This document shows positions 42,261-51,697 of a stretch of DNA of 64,000 nucleotides, piece after piece (position 1 is the first letter of the stretch; each line of letters begins with the position of its first letter). Source of the stretch: Limosilactobacillus balticus (GTDB taxonomy: Bacteria > Bacillota > Bacilli > Lactobacillales > Lactobacillaceae); assembly GCF_014145615.1 (NCBI RefSeq), contig NZ_JACIVH010000064.1, forward strand, positions 62,001 to 126,000. The letters run 5' to 3'. The position numbers and the translations under genes were made by a program. Under the pieces are notes generated by a model. It was not told the origin of the DNA. It saw only the letters and a list, made by a program, of their open reading frames with translations, and did no database searches.

Positions 42261-43151
42261 ATGAACCAAAATCTACAACCAAAGATAAAATTAAATAATG
42301 GTCACCTCATCCCCCAACTTGGCTTAGGGGTCTGGAAAGCCTCACTTGTGGAAACACGGAAAATGGTTAAAGAAGCTATTATTAATGATTATGTCTTGAT
42401 CGATACTGCTAAACAGTATGGTAACGAAACTGCTGTCGGCCAAGGTATACAGGACGGTCTTGCAGCAACTGGTCGTAAGCGTGACAGTATTTTCCTTACT
42501 ACTAAAATTTTCAATGGTGATCAAGGAGATTATAATAAACTTCGGCAAGCAGTAGAAGCACAACTTAGGAGGCTTCAAACTGATTATGTCGACCTCCTTC
42601 TTCTTCATTGGCCAGTCAATGATAAATATAATGAAAGTTGGCGGGCACTCGAAGATATTTATGCTGATGGTCAAGCAAAATCAATTGGTGTTTGCAATTT
42701 TAATGTTGAACGAATGACTGATTTGCTCAACCATGCCAAAATTAAACCCGCAATTAATCAAATTGAATTCAATCCCCTAATTCACCAATCTAAGATTGTA
42801 AAATTTTGTCGAGAAAATGATATTCAGCTTGAAGCCTGGTCACCACTAGGTAATGGTCGTCTTCTTTCTAATGACGTTATTAAGCCAATCGCAGACGAGC
42901 ACCAAAAGAGTCCTGCCCAAGTTATTCTGCGCTGGGAAATTCAGCAAGGCTTTATAGTTCTTACCAAGACTACTCATCCTCAACGTATGCAAGAAAATGC
43001 AGAAATTTTTGACTTTACCCTATCACCAGATGAAATGAAGCAAATCGACAAGTTAGATCAAGAAAAGCATTCTATCTGGTATGATAAGTTTAAGTGGTCA
43101 GGAAATCCTGACGGTGTAGATGACTATATTGGTAAGCCGGGCGCATTTTAG
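42261..43151 (+). CDS. Aldo/keto reductase
   Basis: The 296-residue NADPH-dependent TIM-barrel oxidoreductase has the catalytic tetrad in place: Asp and Tyr in VLIDTAKQYGNE, Lys in FLTTKIF, His in LLLLHWP. The cofactor segment VLTKTTHPQRMQEN is near the C-terminus. It starts with ATG after AAAGGTGA. It is divergent from the LacI gene with a 148-base gap. A role in uronate or aldehyde reduction is possible but not shown; it ends with its own terminator. Confidence 0.9.
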   Translation: MNQNLQPKIKLNNGHLIPQLGLGVWKASLVETRKMVKEAIINDYVLIDTAKQYGNETAVGQGIQDGLAATGRKRDSIFLTTKIFNGDQGDYNKLRQAVEAQLRRLQTDYVDLLLLHWPVNDKYNESWRALEDIYADGQAKSIGVCNFNVERMTDLLNHAKIKPAINQIEFNPLIHQSKIVKFCRENDIQLEAWSPLGNGRLLSNDVIKPIADEHQKSPAQVILRWEIQQGFIVLTKTTHPQRMQENAEIFDFTLSPDEMKQIDKLDQEKHSIWYDKFKWSGNPDGVDDYIGKPGAF

Positions 43152-43180
43152 ATCCAACCAATTTCATATTTTTTTACCAT

Positions 43181-43213
43181 AAAGGGCACCTCTAAATAAG
43201 TGATGCCCTTTTT
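43181..43213 (+). terminator. Terminator after the aldo/keto reductase gene
   Basis: AAAGGGCA pairs perfectly with TGCCCTTT and is followed by a T-run. Confidence 0.85.
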
Positions 43214-43290
43214 ATTATCCAAAATTTTCTAGAAATGTTCATATTATTATACTACAATTAAAATCATTAAAAGAAAGAGAGGATTCTTTA

Positions 43291-43557
43291 ATGAAAGCTG
43301 TTGTATCTGTTCTAGGTGAAGACCAAGTTGGAATTATCGCTAAGGTAAGTGCCCTTCTTGCTCAAAAACAAATTAATATTCTAGATGTTTCCCAAACAAT
43401 TATGGATGGCAATTTCGTAATGATGATGTCTGTGATGATTCCTGAAAACCTTGATAGTTATCAATTAACTAATGAATTTACAGAACTCGGTAAAGAGATT
43501 GGCGTTGAAATTAACCTTAGAAATGCCAAAATTTACGATGCCATGCATAATCTTTAA
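43291..43557 (+). CDS. ACT-domain protein (UPF0237)
   Basis: The 88-residue protein is a single ACT domain: MKAVVSVLGEDQVGIIAKVS, then LLAQKQINILDVSQTIMDGNFVM. ACT domains bind small effectors, usually amino acids. It is followed 24 bases later by the UPF0210 gene, its conserved partner across Firmicutes. The joint function is unknown. AGAGAGGA precedes the ATG. Confidence 0.9.
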   Translation: MKAVVSVLGEDQVGIIAKVSALLAQKQINILDVSQTIMDGNFVMMMSVMIPENLDSYQLTNEFTELGKEIGVEINLRNAKIYDAMHNL

Positions 43558-43581
43558 TATGTACAGGAGGAATATCCCTTA

Positions 43582-44925
43582 ATGAATTCACAACAAATTT
43601 ATGAAACTAGCCACATGATTTCTAATGAAAACCTCGACGTGAGGACAATCACGATGGGAATTTCTTTACTTGATTGTATCGATAGTGATAGTACGGTTGC
43701 ATGTCAAAAGATCTATGACAAAATTACGACAAAAGCAAAGGACCTTGTTAAAGTCGGCCAACAAATTGAAGCTGAATATGGGATTCCGATTGCTAACAAG
43801 CGAGTAACTGTTACCCCTATTTCCCTCATTGTCGCTGCCTCTCAAGACCACGACTATGTTAAATATGCTAAAACCTTGGACAGAGCTGCTAAAACATTAG
43901 GGATTGACTTTATTGGTGGTTACAGTGCCCTCGTTCAAAAGGGATATCAGACTGGTGACCGCACGTTAATCGCTTCCCTCCCTGAAGCATTGGCGGAAAC
44001 TGATTTTGTTTGTGCATCAGTAAATGTTGGTTCTACTCGTAGCGGAATCAATATGGATGCCGTTGCGCAAATGGGTGAAGTAGTCGTTGCTGGCTCAAAG
44101 CTTGATATGATGACAAATGCTAAATTAGTTATCTTTTGTAATGCTGTTGAAGATAATCCCTTCATGGCGGGCGGATTTCATGGTGTTGGTGAACCAGATG
44201 TAGTAATAAATGTTGGTGTTTCAGGTCCTGGAGTTATCAAAACCGCCCTAGAAAAAGTTAAAGGTGAATCAATGGACGTCGTTGCTGAAACGATCAAAAA
44301 AACTGCCTTTAAGGTTACACGAATGGGTCAATTAGTAGGAACTGTTGCCGCGGAAAGACTGGGCGTTCAATTTGGGATCGTGGACCTTTCTCTCGCACCA
44401 ACTGCTGCCGCTGGTGATTCAGTTGCGGAAGTTTTAGAGGAAATTGGAGTCGCCCAGGTTGGAACTCACGGAACCACCGCTGCTCTAGCTATGTTAAACG
44501 ATGCCGTGAAAAAAGGTGGGATTATGGCCTGCAGTCATGTTGGTGGTTTATCAGGCGCATTCATCCCCGTCTCTGAAGATGCTGGCATGATTAAGGCAGT
44601 TAACGCTGGAACGCTAAATATCTCTAAATTAGAAGCAATGACTGCAGTTTGTTCCGTTGGTCTTGATATGATTGCCATCCCTGGTGATACACCAAAAGAA
44701 ACCATTAGCGCAATGATTGCTGATGAAGCGGCGATTGGAATGATTAATAATAAAACCACTGCTGTCCGCGTGATTCCCGCACCTGGTAAAAAAGTTGGTG
44801 ATACGGTTGAATTCGGCGGTTTGTTAGGATATGCCCCGGTAATGGCGGTCAACAAAGCCACAAGTACCGCCATGATTAACCGTGGTGGACTTATTCCCGC
44901 CCCAATTCATAGTTTCAAAAATTAA
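43582..44925 (+). CDS. UPF0210 / DUF711 (PFL-like) family protein
   Basis: The 447-residue protein belongs to the UPF0210 family, distantly related to pyruvate formate-lyase-like folds. Recognisable segments are [73 protein letters not shown] and [10 protein letters not shown] at the end. Its function is unknown. It is co-translated with the ACT protein, which may act as its regulatory subunit. AGGAGGAATA precedes the ATG. Confidence 0.9.
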   Translation: MNSQQIYETSHMISNENLDVRTITMGISLLDCIDSDSTVACQKIYDKITTKAKDLVKVGQQIEAEYGIPIANKRVTVTPISLIVAASQDHDYVKYAKTLDRAAKTLGIDFIGGYSALVQKGYQTGDRTLIASLPEALAETDFVCASVNVGSTRSGINMDAVAQMGEVVVAGSKLDMMTNAKLVIFCNAVEDNPFMAGGFHGVGEPDVVINVGVSGPGVIKTALEKVKGESMDVVAETIKKTAFKVTRMGQLVGTVAAERLGVQFGIVDLSLAPTAAAGDSVAEVLEEIGVAQVGTHGTTAALAMLNDAVKKGGIMACSHVGGLSGAFIPVSEDAGMIKAVNAGTLNISKLEAMTAVCSVGLDMIAIPGDTPKETISAMIADEAAIGMINNKTTAVRVIPAPGKKVGDTVEFGGLLGYAPVMAVNKATSTAMINRGGLIPAPIHSFKN

Positions 44926-44935
44926 TTTTAAAAGA

Positions 44936-44971
44936 ATAGCGAGAGATTAGGAATCCCTAGTCTCCCGCTAT
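44936..44971. terminator. Bidirectional terminator
   Basis: ATAGCGAGAGATTAGG pairs with CCTAGTCTCCCGCTAT (two mismatches). It separates the UPF0210 gene and the convergent GNAT gene. Confidence 0.8.
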
Positions 44972-44979
44972 CTTAGTGT

Positions 44980-45504
44980 TTAATTACCTGTTAATAAGGC
45001 GTAAACATATGAATTTTCTTCTGGACGGTAAACCCCGTGAAGTTCACCAACTTTAGTAAAGCCATTCTTGTCGATCAAGTGTTGCATGATCTTGTTATCT
45101 TCATGGGTATCAATCCGAATAGTCTTAATATCCTTCCGATTATTCTTAATGTAATCAATTACACTAGTGAATAATGCTGAGGCATACCCTTTTCCAGCAT
45201 GATTAGAGTGAATTGCCACACGGTGAATAACAACATAATGATCAGTGTCAATTAACCAATCACCGTCAAGTTCATCATATGAGTGATCTGGTGCTTCAAC
45301 AATTGATAATGCACCAACAGTTTCATCATCTTGTGATTGTACAAGGTATGCAAATCCTTTTTCAATATCTTCTTTGATATGTTCTTCGTTCGGGTAATCT
45401 CCTTGCCATTGATCGATCCCTTGTTCAGCTAATTGGTTTCGACCATCTCGCAGAATTTCCATAATTTGATTTAAATCATCCATTTTAGCTTGTTTGATTT
45501 GCAT
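44980..45504 (-). CDS. GNAT-family N-acetyltransferase
   Basis: The 174-residue protein begins MQIKQAKMDDLNQIMEILRD and has the acetyl-CoA binding motif as VAIHSNHAGKGYASALF, with KTIRIDTHEDNKIMQHLIDK after it. Acceptor unknown. I place the start at ATG 45504, seven bases after GGGAAGG; the frame is open further upstream but has no ribosome site there. Confidence 0.85.
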   Translation of the reverse strand: MQIKQAKMDDLNQIMEILRDGRNQLAEQGIDQWQGDYPNEEHIKEDIEKGFAYLVQSQDDETVGALSIVEAPDHSYDELDGDWLIDTDHYVVIHRVAIHSNHAGKGYASALFTSVIDYIKNNRKDIKTIRIDTHEDNKIMQHLIDKNGFTKVGELHGVYRPEENSYVYALLTGN

Positions 45505-45663
45505 CGTATTACCTTCCCTTCTCATTACATTAATTAGATGTGTTATTCGTTTAACAACCCTAATACTGTAACATATTTTACGTTTTAAATACAACTGTTA
45601 ACTATTAAAAGTTACCCCTTCAATATGCTATGATAGCACTAAAAAGAAAAAGAAGGCTTCTAT

Positions 45664-46509
45664 ATGACCAAATTTATTAAATTTACTTTAACAATATTTA
45701 TTGCATTTCTCCTAACATTTATTTATGGACTAGCAGCAAATCCAGTTCATGCAGACCTTTCCAATAAATATATTCATTCTACTACCCCCACCCTCTTTTT
45801 CCATGGCTACGGAAGCGGCGCCCATGCAGAAGAGTATATGGTAAATGGAATTATGAAGGCAGGCGTGTCAAAAACGGTTATCACTGCAGATGTTGCTGGT
45901 GATGGGACCGTTACTCTTAAAGGAAATATCCCTCATAACGCTGTTAATCCGCTCGTAATGGTCAATTTCAATGATAACCATAGTACAAATTATGAATTAC
46001 AAGGTCAATGGGTTAAGAACGTTCTTGAAGAACTACAAGCTAAATATCATTTTAAAAAGGTAAATATTGAAGCGCACTCCATGGGAAACATGGCAGTTAT
46101 GTATTTTCTCCTTGCTAATGCCGGCAACCATAACCTTCCGCAAATTCAAAAACAAGTTGCGATGGCTGGAACATTTGATGGTGCAATTGGCTGGAATGAA
46201 CCTGCTAATCTAACAGTGAATAAAAAGACGGGAAAACCTTCCGCAATGAATGATTCCTATCAAAAGTTACTCCCATTACGTCACCGTTATCCAAAGCAAA
46301 TTAAATTAATGAATATTTACGGTGACTTAAAAGATAGCAACGATAGCCAAGTTTCAAACGCTTCCTGTCTTTCTCTTAAGTACCTTATTAACAACCGCGC
46401 ACGTTCATACCGCGAAGTTAAGATTACTGGACCAAATGCTAAACACGAATTACTTCATCATAATCCGCAAGTCAATAAAATCTTAATCAGTTTTTTCTGG
46501 AGAAAGTAA
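45664..46509 (+). CDS. Secreted DUF915 alpha/beta hydrolase
   Basis: The 281-residue protein has a signal peptide (residues 1-30, ending NPVHA) and an alpha/beta hydrolase fold. TLFFHGYGSGAHAEE is the oxyanion region and NIEAHSMGNMAVM holds the nucleophile Ser in an A-H-S-M-G elbow. The Asp is in IYGDLKDSND and the last His is near KHELLHHNP. These DUF915 proteins are exported esterase/lipase-like enzymes of lactobacilli with unknown substrate. AGAAGG precedes the ATG. The 3' end overlaps the convergent GT8 gene by 27 bases. Confidence 0.85.
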   Translation: MTKFIKFTLTIFIAFLLTFIYGLAANPVHADLSNKYIHSTTPTLFFHGYGSGAHAEEYMVNGIMKAGVSKTVITADVAGDGTVTLKGNIPHNAVNPLVMVNFNDNHSTNYELQGQWVKNVLEELQAKYHFKKVNIEAHSMGNMAVMYFLLANAGNHNLPQIQKQVAMAGTFDGAIGWNEPANLTVNKKTGKPSAMNDSYQKLLPLRHRYPKQIKLMNIYGDLKDSNDSQVSNASCLSLKYLINNRARSYREVKITGPNAKHELLHHNPQVNKILISFFWRK

Positions 46510-47331
46510 TAATGCTGCGCTAATAAGCTTATTAGTCATTTGAAAGTAGTTTTTGTATAAAGCAGTGTAGCGTCCACTATTTTTAGTTGGTAGCCAGGGC
46601 TTGTCTCGTCCGCAATAATGAAGAATCACGGTATTACGCATTACCCAATCGGTTGTCCATTCACCAAAAGAAATCGTTTCGTAAATACCACCTTTACGAG
46701 TATCAAAATTATATAATTGATCAGGGACAGACTTAATATAGCGCCCATATAAGGCGTTCAAGACGTCTTGATCAGGGAGTAAAAGTGTATGGGTACGGAT
46801 ATAGTTAAAAATGTCCGTATCCTTTACTGTTTTACGGATAGTATCAAGGTTCATTAGGAGAACGCCAGAATTATAATACCCGTCAGCATCAAAGTTTTGC
46901 AGACGAATCTTATTAATAACCTCTGTTGTATTCGTAAGATTTGTATGGATGGCGGAAGCATATAGGTATCCATCTAATGAAGTCTCATACAGACTTGAAA
47001 GATCATTAATACACAATACATCAGCATCTAAATACAAAATCTTATGCAAATCTTGAGGTAAAAGACGGTGTGCTAGTAAACGATAATATATTGTTGTCGG
47101 GTAGCGGTCTGTAACTGGTGCTTTGCTAAATAATTGATTATTAACTTTGATCGGAAAATAGTTCATTCCTAATTGCTCACAAACTCTTTCCAAGTCATCA
47201 GTTCGTTTCAATTTGTCCTCTTGTAAGACATATACGTTAAATTCTTGTGCTTGCGTATTTAGTTTAATTGATAATAAAACGGTCGCTAATTGCGTAACAA
47301 ATTTGTCGTTAATTGAAAATAATAAATTCAT
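46483..47331 (-). CDS. Glycosyltransferase family 8
   Basis: The 282-residue protein has the GT8 pattern: LLFSINDKFVTQLATVLLSI at the start, ILYLDADVLCINDL with the DxD metal motif, YYNSGVLLMNLD, LPDQDVLNALYG, and the C-terminal HYCGRDKPW. These retaining transferases add glucose or galactose from UDP-sugars to teichoic acid, lipooligosaccharide or surface glycoproteins. I choose the ATG at 47331, nine bases after AAGGAG. An out-of-frame ATGAAATGA two-codon ORF lies between that site and the start. Confidence 0.88.
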   Translation of the reverse strand: MNLLFSINDKFVTQLATVLLSIKLNTQAQEFNVYVLQEDKLKRTDDLERVCEQLGMNYFPIKVNNQLFSKAPVTDRYPTTIYYRLLAHRLLPQDLHKILYLDADVLCINDLSSLYETSLDGYLYASAIHTNLTNTTEVINKIRLQNFDADGYYNSGVLLMNLDTIRKTVKDTDIFNYIRTHTLLLPDQDVLNALYGRYIKSVPDQLYNFDTRKGGIYETISFGEWTTDWVMRNTVILHYCGRDKPWLPTKNSGRYTALYKNYFQMTNKLISAALLLSPEKTD

Positions 47332-47431
47332 TTCATTACACTCCTTACATCTTATTTTACAAAACGTTGACGTGGATTGCGATTCAGTATTTAATATTAT
47401 TAAAGAATCAATCAAGAATAGAGGTTTTTTG

Positions 47432-48088
47432 ATGAAACAAGCGGAACAATTAGCTGCCATTAAAGAGTACACCATTCAAAAATTAGGTCAGGATAAGACC
47501 GGGCATGGGATGGACCATATTAACCGCGTAGTAAAAATGAGTAAACGGTTAGCTATGGGCGAAAAAGTTGACCCATTTCTACCCATTGTGGCGGCTTACC
47601 TTCACGATACAATTGATGAGAAATTAGTTGATAATGTTGAAACAGCTAAACAAGAGTTGATTAATTACTTAAAGCAAAATGACTTTAGTGATGAACAAGT
47701 CAAAACAATTATGGATGTCATCAATAATATTTCTTTTGCTCATACATTAGACAAAGAGGAAGTAAAACTCTCAATCATCGGGCAAATAGTACGCGATGCA
47801 GACTGGTTAGATGCGATCGGCGCAATTGGCATCACCCGCGCAATCTATTATGGGGGTGGTCATCATGAAAAAATATACGATCCGGCTATTAAACCTCGTC
47901 ATAATATGTCCCGGGAAGAATATCGTAATTTAGCAAATGAAACTATCATTAATCACTTTGATGAAAAGCTCTTACACTTAAAGGACATGATGAACACTGA
48001 AACTGCCAAGAAAATTGCAAATCACCGTCAACAAGTAATGCTCGACTTTCTTGACGAGTTTCATGCCGAATGGGATGCAAAGATGTAA
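47432..48088 (+). CDS. HD-domain phosphohydrolase
   Basis: The 218-residue protein has the HD superfamily motifs: GHGMDHINRVV (first His), VAAYLHDTIDEK (HD pair), and VRDADWLDAIGAIGITRAIYYGG (last Asp). It resembles the YedJ/YpgQ type that hydrolyses nucleotides or other phosphomonoesters with a divalent metal. The true start is the ATG at 47432 after AGAGG; the frame is open upstream but crosses the divergent promoter of the GT8 gene. A strong terminator follows. Confidence 0.88.
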   Translation: MKQAEQLAAIKEYTIQKLGQDKTGHGMDHINRVVKMSKRLAMGEKVDPFLPIVAAYLHDTIDEKLVDNVETAKQELINYLKQNDFSDEQVKTIMDVINNISFAHTLDKEEVKLSIIGQIVRDADWLDAIGAIGITRAIYYGGGHHEKIYDPAIKPRHNMSREEYRNLANETIINHFDEKLLHLKDMMNTETAKKIANHRQQVMLDFLDEFHAEWDAKM

Positions 48089-48109
48089 ATTATTTAGAGA
48101 AATAGTAAA

Positions 48110-48145
48110 GAGGCTGGGAGAAAACTTTTGTTTTCTCTCAGCCTC
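48110..48145. terminator. Strong terminator after the HD gene
   Basis: GAGGCTGGGAGAAAAC pairs with GTTTTCTCTCAGCCTC (one mismatch) around a TTTT loop. Confidence 0.85.
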
Positions 48146-48175
48146 AACTACTTTTATGAACAATAGAAAGATAAC

Positions 48176-48222
48176 GTGGAACTAGCTTCGCCAACCGCCT
48201 TGTCGAGGAGGTTATTTTCCAC
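48176..48222. repeat. Structured hairpin, possible interspersed repeat
   Basis: GTGGAA at 48176-48181 pairs with TTCCAC at 48217-48222, and AACCGCCT at 48193-48200 pairs with AGGAGGTT at 48206-48213 (one mismatch). The composition is more GC-rich than the flanks. There is no U-run, so it is not a normal terminator. Confidence 0.4.
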
Positions 48223-48231
48223 TCTCTTTGC

Positions 48232-48876
48232 TTACTTATCATCTTTTTTATTTTTAGCACTTCTTAAGTCGACAATAATCGAACCACCCTGCTTATCGCC
48301 TGCAGAGTTACCTGAATCATTATGATGATTATTATCAATATGCAATGCTTTGCGCGCTACCCACCGAAAAATTAATGAGATTGGTGCTACTAGGAAGCCA
48401 TATAATAATCCTGTCAGTAATGCATTAGGAATAATTAGTTGAACGAATGTTAATCCACCTGTTGGCGTCCCCGTTAAAGCTAGTCCAATTAGTCCATAAA
48501 AGATTGAAATAAAGAATAATTGAACTAGACCGGTAAAAATAGCAAGCCATAGTAATTGTGAATGATTGAGATCAATAGATAACGGAACCTGTTTGCGTAA
48601 AATCAAACCAACCACAATCAAAATAACGATAAAATCGACTAATATTACCCAGTCGGCAGTTCCAAGAACAATCATAATTATGGCACTAACAAGCGTTACA
48701 ATAAATGCAATATTAATTCCTAATGCGACCGCCGTTCCAACTGCAATCACACCAGCTAAGGGCATAAACGCCTCACCGGTCGGTAAAATTGTTTGAAAGC
48801 CAGTAAATGATATTAATATCATTAAAATACCTGCAGCAATTGCCAAAAGGATTTTAATTAAAGTTTGTTTTTTCAT
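48232..48876 (-). CDS. Multi-pass membrane protein, ECF S-component-like
   Basis: The 214-residue protein has about six hydrophobic segments, the layout expected of an ECF-transporter substrate-binding S component, but I see no diagnostic motif. Notable stretches are FTGFQTILPTGEAFMPLAG and GLALTGTPTGGLTFVQ. The C-terminal tail (residues about 175-214) is His/Asn/Gly/Lys-rich and polar. The ATG at 48876 overlaps the DegV stop codon as ATGA, so translation is coupled. Ligand and function are unknown. Confidence 0.65.
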   Translation of the reverse strand: MKKQTLIKILLAIAAGILMILISFTGFQTILPTGEAFMPLAGVIAVGTAVALGINIAFIVTLVSAIIMIVLGTADWVILVDFIVILIVVGLILRKQVPLSIDLNHSQLLWLAIFTGLVQLFFISIFYGLIGLALTGTPTGGLTFVQLIIPNALLTGLLYGFLVAPISLIFRWVARKALHIDNNHHNDSGNSAGDKQGGSIIVDLRSAKNKKDDK

Positions 48877-49751
48877 GCTAAAGGCTTCTTTGCTGTATCT
48901 TGCATCCATGCTAAGGCCAGCGCACCTTTTCCTAAGTGGGAGCCAATTACCGGACCAAAGTAACTTAACTCAAACGAAATATCAGGATGATCTGCTTGAA
49001 GTTTATCAAGCCACTTTTGCCCTTCTTCTGGAACATTGGCATGAATAACCATTGCTCTAACTGGATAGTCAAGTTTAGCAATATCCTCATCAAAGATTTG
49101 CTCACAGCGAAGTTTAGCCTTTTTCATCGACCGCACCTTTTCAAACGCTTCAATGGCATGCGTTGGAGTATGCATAGTCAAGAGAGGTTTGATTTTTAAA
49201 ATTGAGCCTACAAAGGCAGAGGCGTTTGATAAACGACCACCACGAACAAGGTTTTGCAAGTCATCTACCACAAATACATTATTAAAGGTATCACGATATT
49301 CCTTTACCTTTTTAACAATGTCATCTAAATCATCGTCTTCACTAGCTAATTTAGCTGCTTCTAAGGCTAAGTATCCCATCATCTTAACTGTTAAGTGGGA
49401 ATCAATTGGCACGATCTTGATTGTATCCTTCATTTGTTCAGCAAGTTGCTCAACAGTATCCAAATATCCTGTAATCGCCCGTGTTAAATGAATGCTAATC
49501 ACAGCATCATACCCACCATCGGCTAATCCTTGGTAAACTTCCATCAATTGACCGATCGGCGTTTGAGAAGTCGTTGGAAAAGAGCTTGAATTTGCCATCT
49601 TTTCATAAAAATCACTGGTGGAAATATCGACACCTTCACGGTATGTTTGACCATCCAATGTCACTGGGATTGGGACAACATGAATATTATTAGCCGCCGC
49701 CTCTTCAGGAGAAAGGTAGGCAGTGCTGTCAGTAACAACAGCAATTTTCAT
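48873..49751 (-). CDS. DegV-family fatty-acid-binding protein
   Basis: The 292-residue protein begins MKIAVVTDSTAYLSPEEAA and has the DegV motifs DGQTYREGVDIS, TSQTPIGQL, ISIHLTRAITGY, VDDLQNLVRGGRLSNA and FGPVIGSHLGKGALALAW. DegV/FakB proteins bind fatty acids and, with FakA, present them for phosphorylation. No FakA is in the window. It starts with ATG after TGGAG and is coupled to the membrane protein gene downstream. Confidence 0.9.
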   Translation of the reverse strand: MKIAVVTDSTAYLSPEEAAANNIHVVPIPVTLDGQTYREGVDISTSDFYEKMANSSSFPTTSQTPIGQLMEVYQGLADGGYDAVISIHLTRAITGYLDTVEQLAEQMKDTIKIVPIDSHLTVKMMGYLALEAAKLASEDDDLDDIVKKVKEYRDTFNNVFVVDDLQNLVRGGRLSNASAFVGSILKIKPLLTMHTPTHAIEAFEKVRSMKKAKLRCEQIFDEDIAKLDYPVRAMVIHANVPEEGQKWLDKLQADHPDISFELSYFGPVIGSHLGKGALALAWMQDTAKKPLA

Positions 49752-49967
49752 CTTATCAACTCCATGTTCTAAATTTGTATAATTAAAAATAATTGCGTTT
49801 TTACGCGGATTTCACCCACATAATACAAAAAGCATACCACATTGACGGCCCTAAACCAACCAAAAATATGTCCACTAAAGTAACATTACTTTTCATTAAT
49901 GATGTAAAACTGTATAATTAATAGTGCTATTTTCGTTTGTAATTATAATATTTAGGAGGCTACACTA

Positions 49968-51650
49968 ATGTCTTTTGACGGCTTGTTTACTCATGCAATT
50001 GTCCATGAGCTAGATCAAAAATTAACTACTGGTCGGGTAGCCAAAGTTAGTCAACCTTACCCTGCAGAATTAATTATTACTATCCGTGCTCACCGGCACA
50101 ATTATCCATTACTTATTTCTGCTAATCCAACATACCCACGAATCCAAATTACTGAGATTCCATACAAAAATCCAGCGGTTCCAACTAATTTTACAATGAC
50201 GATGCGGAAATACCTTGAAGGCGCAATCATCAACAAAATTGAACAAGTTGATAATGATCGGATTATCAAAATTATCTTTGACACTCGTGATGAATTAGGA
50301 GATAGTCAACAATTAGTTCTTGTGAGTGAGATTATGGCTCGTCATAGTAATATCTCACTAATCAATCTTAAGACGGGTAAAATCATTGACACCATTAGGC
50401 ATGTTGGCTCAGACCAAAACCGGGTTCGCCTGTTATTACCAGGTGCAACCTTTGTCATGCCACCAAAGCAAGATAAAGTTAATCCTTATTTGCCAAACCA
50501 AATCTACTCTGATCTTGTAAGACAAACCGATGATGCAGTAGAGTTAAGTCATCAGTTACAGCAGCAATATCAAGGATTTGGTAAAGACTCCGCGCGGGAA
50601 TTAGCTGATAAATTATTGCAAAGTGATAATTTACCAGCCACCTATCAACACTTTCTTAAGCACTTTGAAAATCCAGAGCCAGTATTAATCACCCACTCTA
50701 ATGGAAAGACTCAATTTGCTGTATTCCCTCCATTAAATACTGATGGTGAGTTGCAACATTTCGACTCCCTCTCTGCTCTTCTTGATGCCTTTTACGCTAA
50801 TAAAGCAGAGCAAGATCGTTCCAAAGAATTAGCTGGGCAAGTGTTAAAAGTTCTGAAGAATGAGCTAAAAAAAGATCGGCGAAAAGTAAAGAAACTGCAA
50901 CAACAATTACAAGATGCAGCAACTGCAGATCAGTACCGAATTTGTGGTGAAATCCTTACTACCTATCTTAGTAAATTAACGCCAGGAATGAAAGAAATCG
51001 AACTTCCCAACTTTTATGATGATAATAAACCACTGAAAATCAAACTTGCTCCGGAATTATCACCATCGCGTAACGCCCAAAAATACTTTACTAAGTATAA
51101 TAAGCTCAAAACCTCTGTCGAATATGTAAGGGAACAGCTAAAATTGACAAACGATGAAATCAAATACTTTGAAAATATTGAGAATCAGATTAAATTAGCT
51201 GCTCCCGCTGATATTCAAGAGATCAAACTGGAATTACAAGAGCAAGGGTATATTAAAAAGAAGAAAAGTGGGAAAAAACAACGAAAAGTTAAGGTAAGTG
51301 CTCCAGAAGAGTTTCATACTAGCGATGGCACTAAAGTTTTAGTGGGTAAAAATAACCTGCAAAATGACCGTCTTAGCTTTAAGATTGCCAATAAAAATGA
51401 AATCTGGTTACATGTTAAAGATATCCCAGGCTCCCACGTGGTAATTCGATCAACAAACCCATCTGAAGGCACCATTCTTGAAGCCGCACAGTTAGCAGCG
51501 TACTTCTCTAAAGGTCGCGATTCAGATAACGTGCCCGTTGATTATCTCCCTGTCAAACGACTTCATAAGCCAAACGGAGCTAAACCTGGATTTGTTATTT
51601 TTACAGGCCAGAAAACACTTTATGTAACACCACATAAGCTTTCTAACTAA
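49968..51650 (+). CDS. rqcH: Rqc2 homologue RqcH (NFACT family)
   Basis: The 560-residue protein belongs to the NFACT family, also annotated as fibronectin-binding protein. The N-terminal NFACT-N domain starts MSFDGLFTHAIVHELDQKL and includes MTMRKYLEGAII and VSEIMARHSNISLIN. A middle coiled-coil region (about residues 290-440) carries KNELKKDRRKVKKLQQQL. The C-terminal NFACT-R domain has IWLHVKDIPGSHVVI and GRDSDNVPVDYLPVKRLHKP. RqcH adds alanine tails to stalled nascent chains on the large ribosomal subunit. TTAGGAGG precedes the ATG. Confidence 0.93.
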   Translation: MSFDGLFTHAIVHELDQKLTTGRVAKVSQPYPAELIITIRAHRHNYPLLISANPTYPRIQITEIPYKNPAVPTNFTMTMRKYLEGAIINKIEQVDNDRIIKIIFDTRDELGDSQQLVLVSEIMARHSNISLINLKTGKIIDTIRHVGSDQNRVRLLLPGATFVMPPKQDKVNPYLPNQIYSDLVRQTDDAVELSHQLQQQYQGFGKDSARELADKLLQSDNLPATYQHFLKHFENPEPVLITHSNGKTQFAVFPPLNTDGELQHFDSLSALLDAFYANKAEQDRSKELAGQVLKVLKNELKKDRRKVKKLQQQLQDAATADQYRICGEILTTYLSKLTPGMKEIELPNFYDDNKPLKIKLAPELSPSRNAQKYFTKYNKLKTSVEYVREQLKLTNDEIKYFENIENQIKLAAPADIQEIKLELQEQGYIKKKKSGKKQRKVKVSAPEEFHTSDGTKVLVGKNNLQNDRLSFKIANKNEIWLHVKDIPGSHVVIRSTNPSEGTILEAAQLAAYFSKGRDSDNVPVDYLPVKRLHKPNGAKPGFVIFTGQKTLYVTPHKLSN

Positions 51651-51686
51651 AAAACTTCAGCCCAAGGCACCGGGCTGAAGTTTTTT
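51649..51686. terminator. Bidirectional terminator
   Basis: AAAAAACTTCAGCCC pairs perfectly with GGGCTGAAGTTTTTT between rqcH and the leftward carB-like gene. Confidence 0.95.
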
Positions 51687-51697
51687 ATATCCCTAAA

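Noticed and set aside
47213-47431. A longer N-terminus for the HD-domain gene
   Set aside because: It runs antisense through the GT8 start and promoter; the family fold begins after the ATG at 47432, which has a ribosome site.
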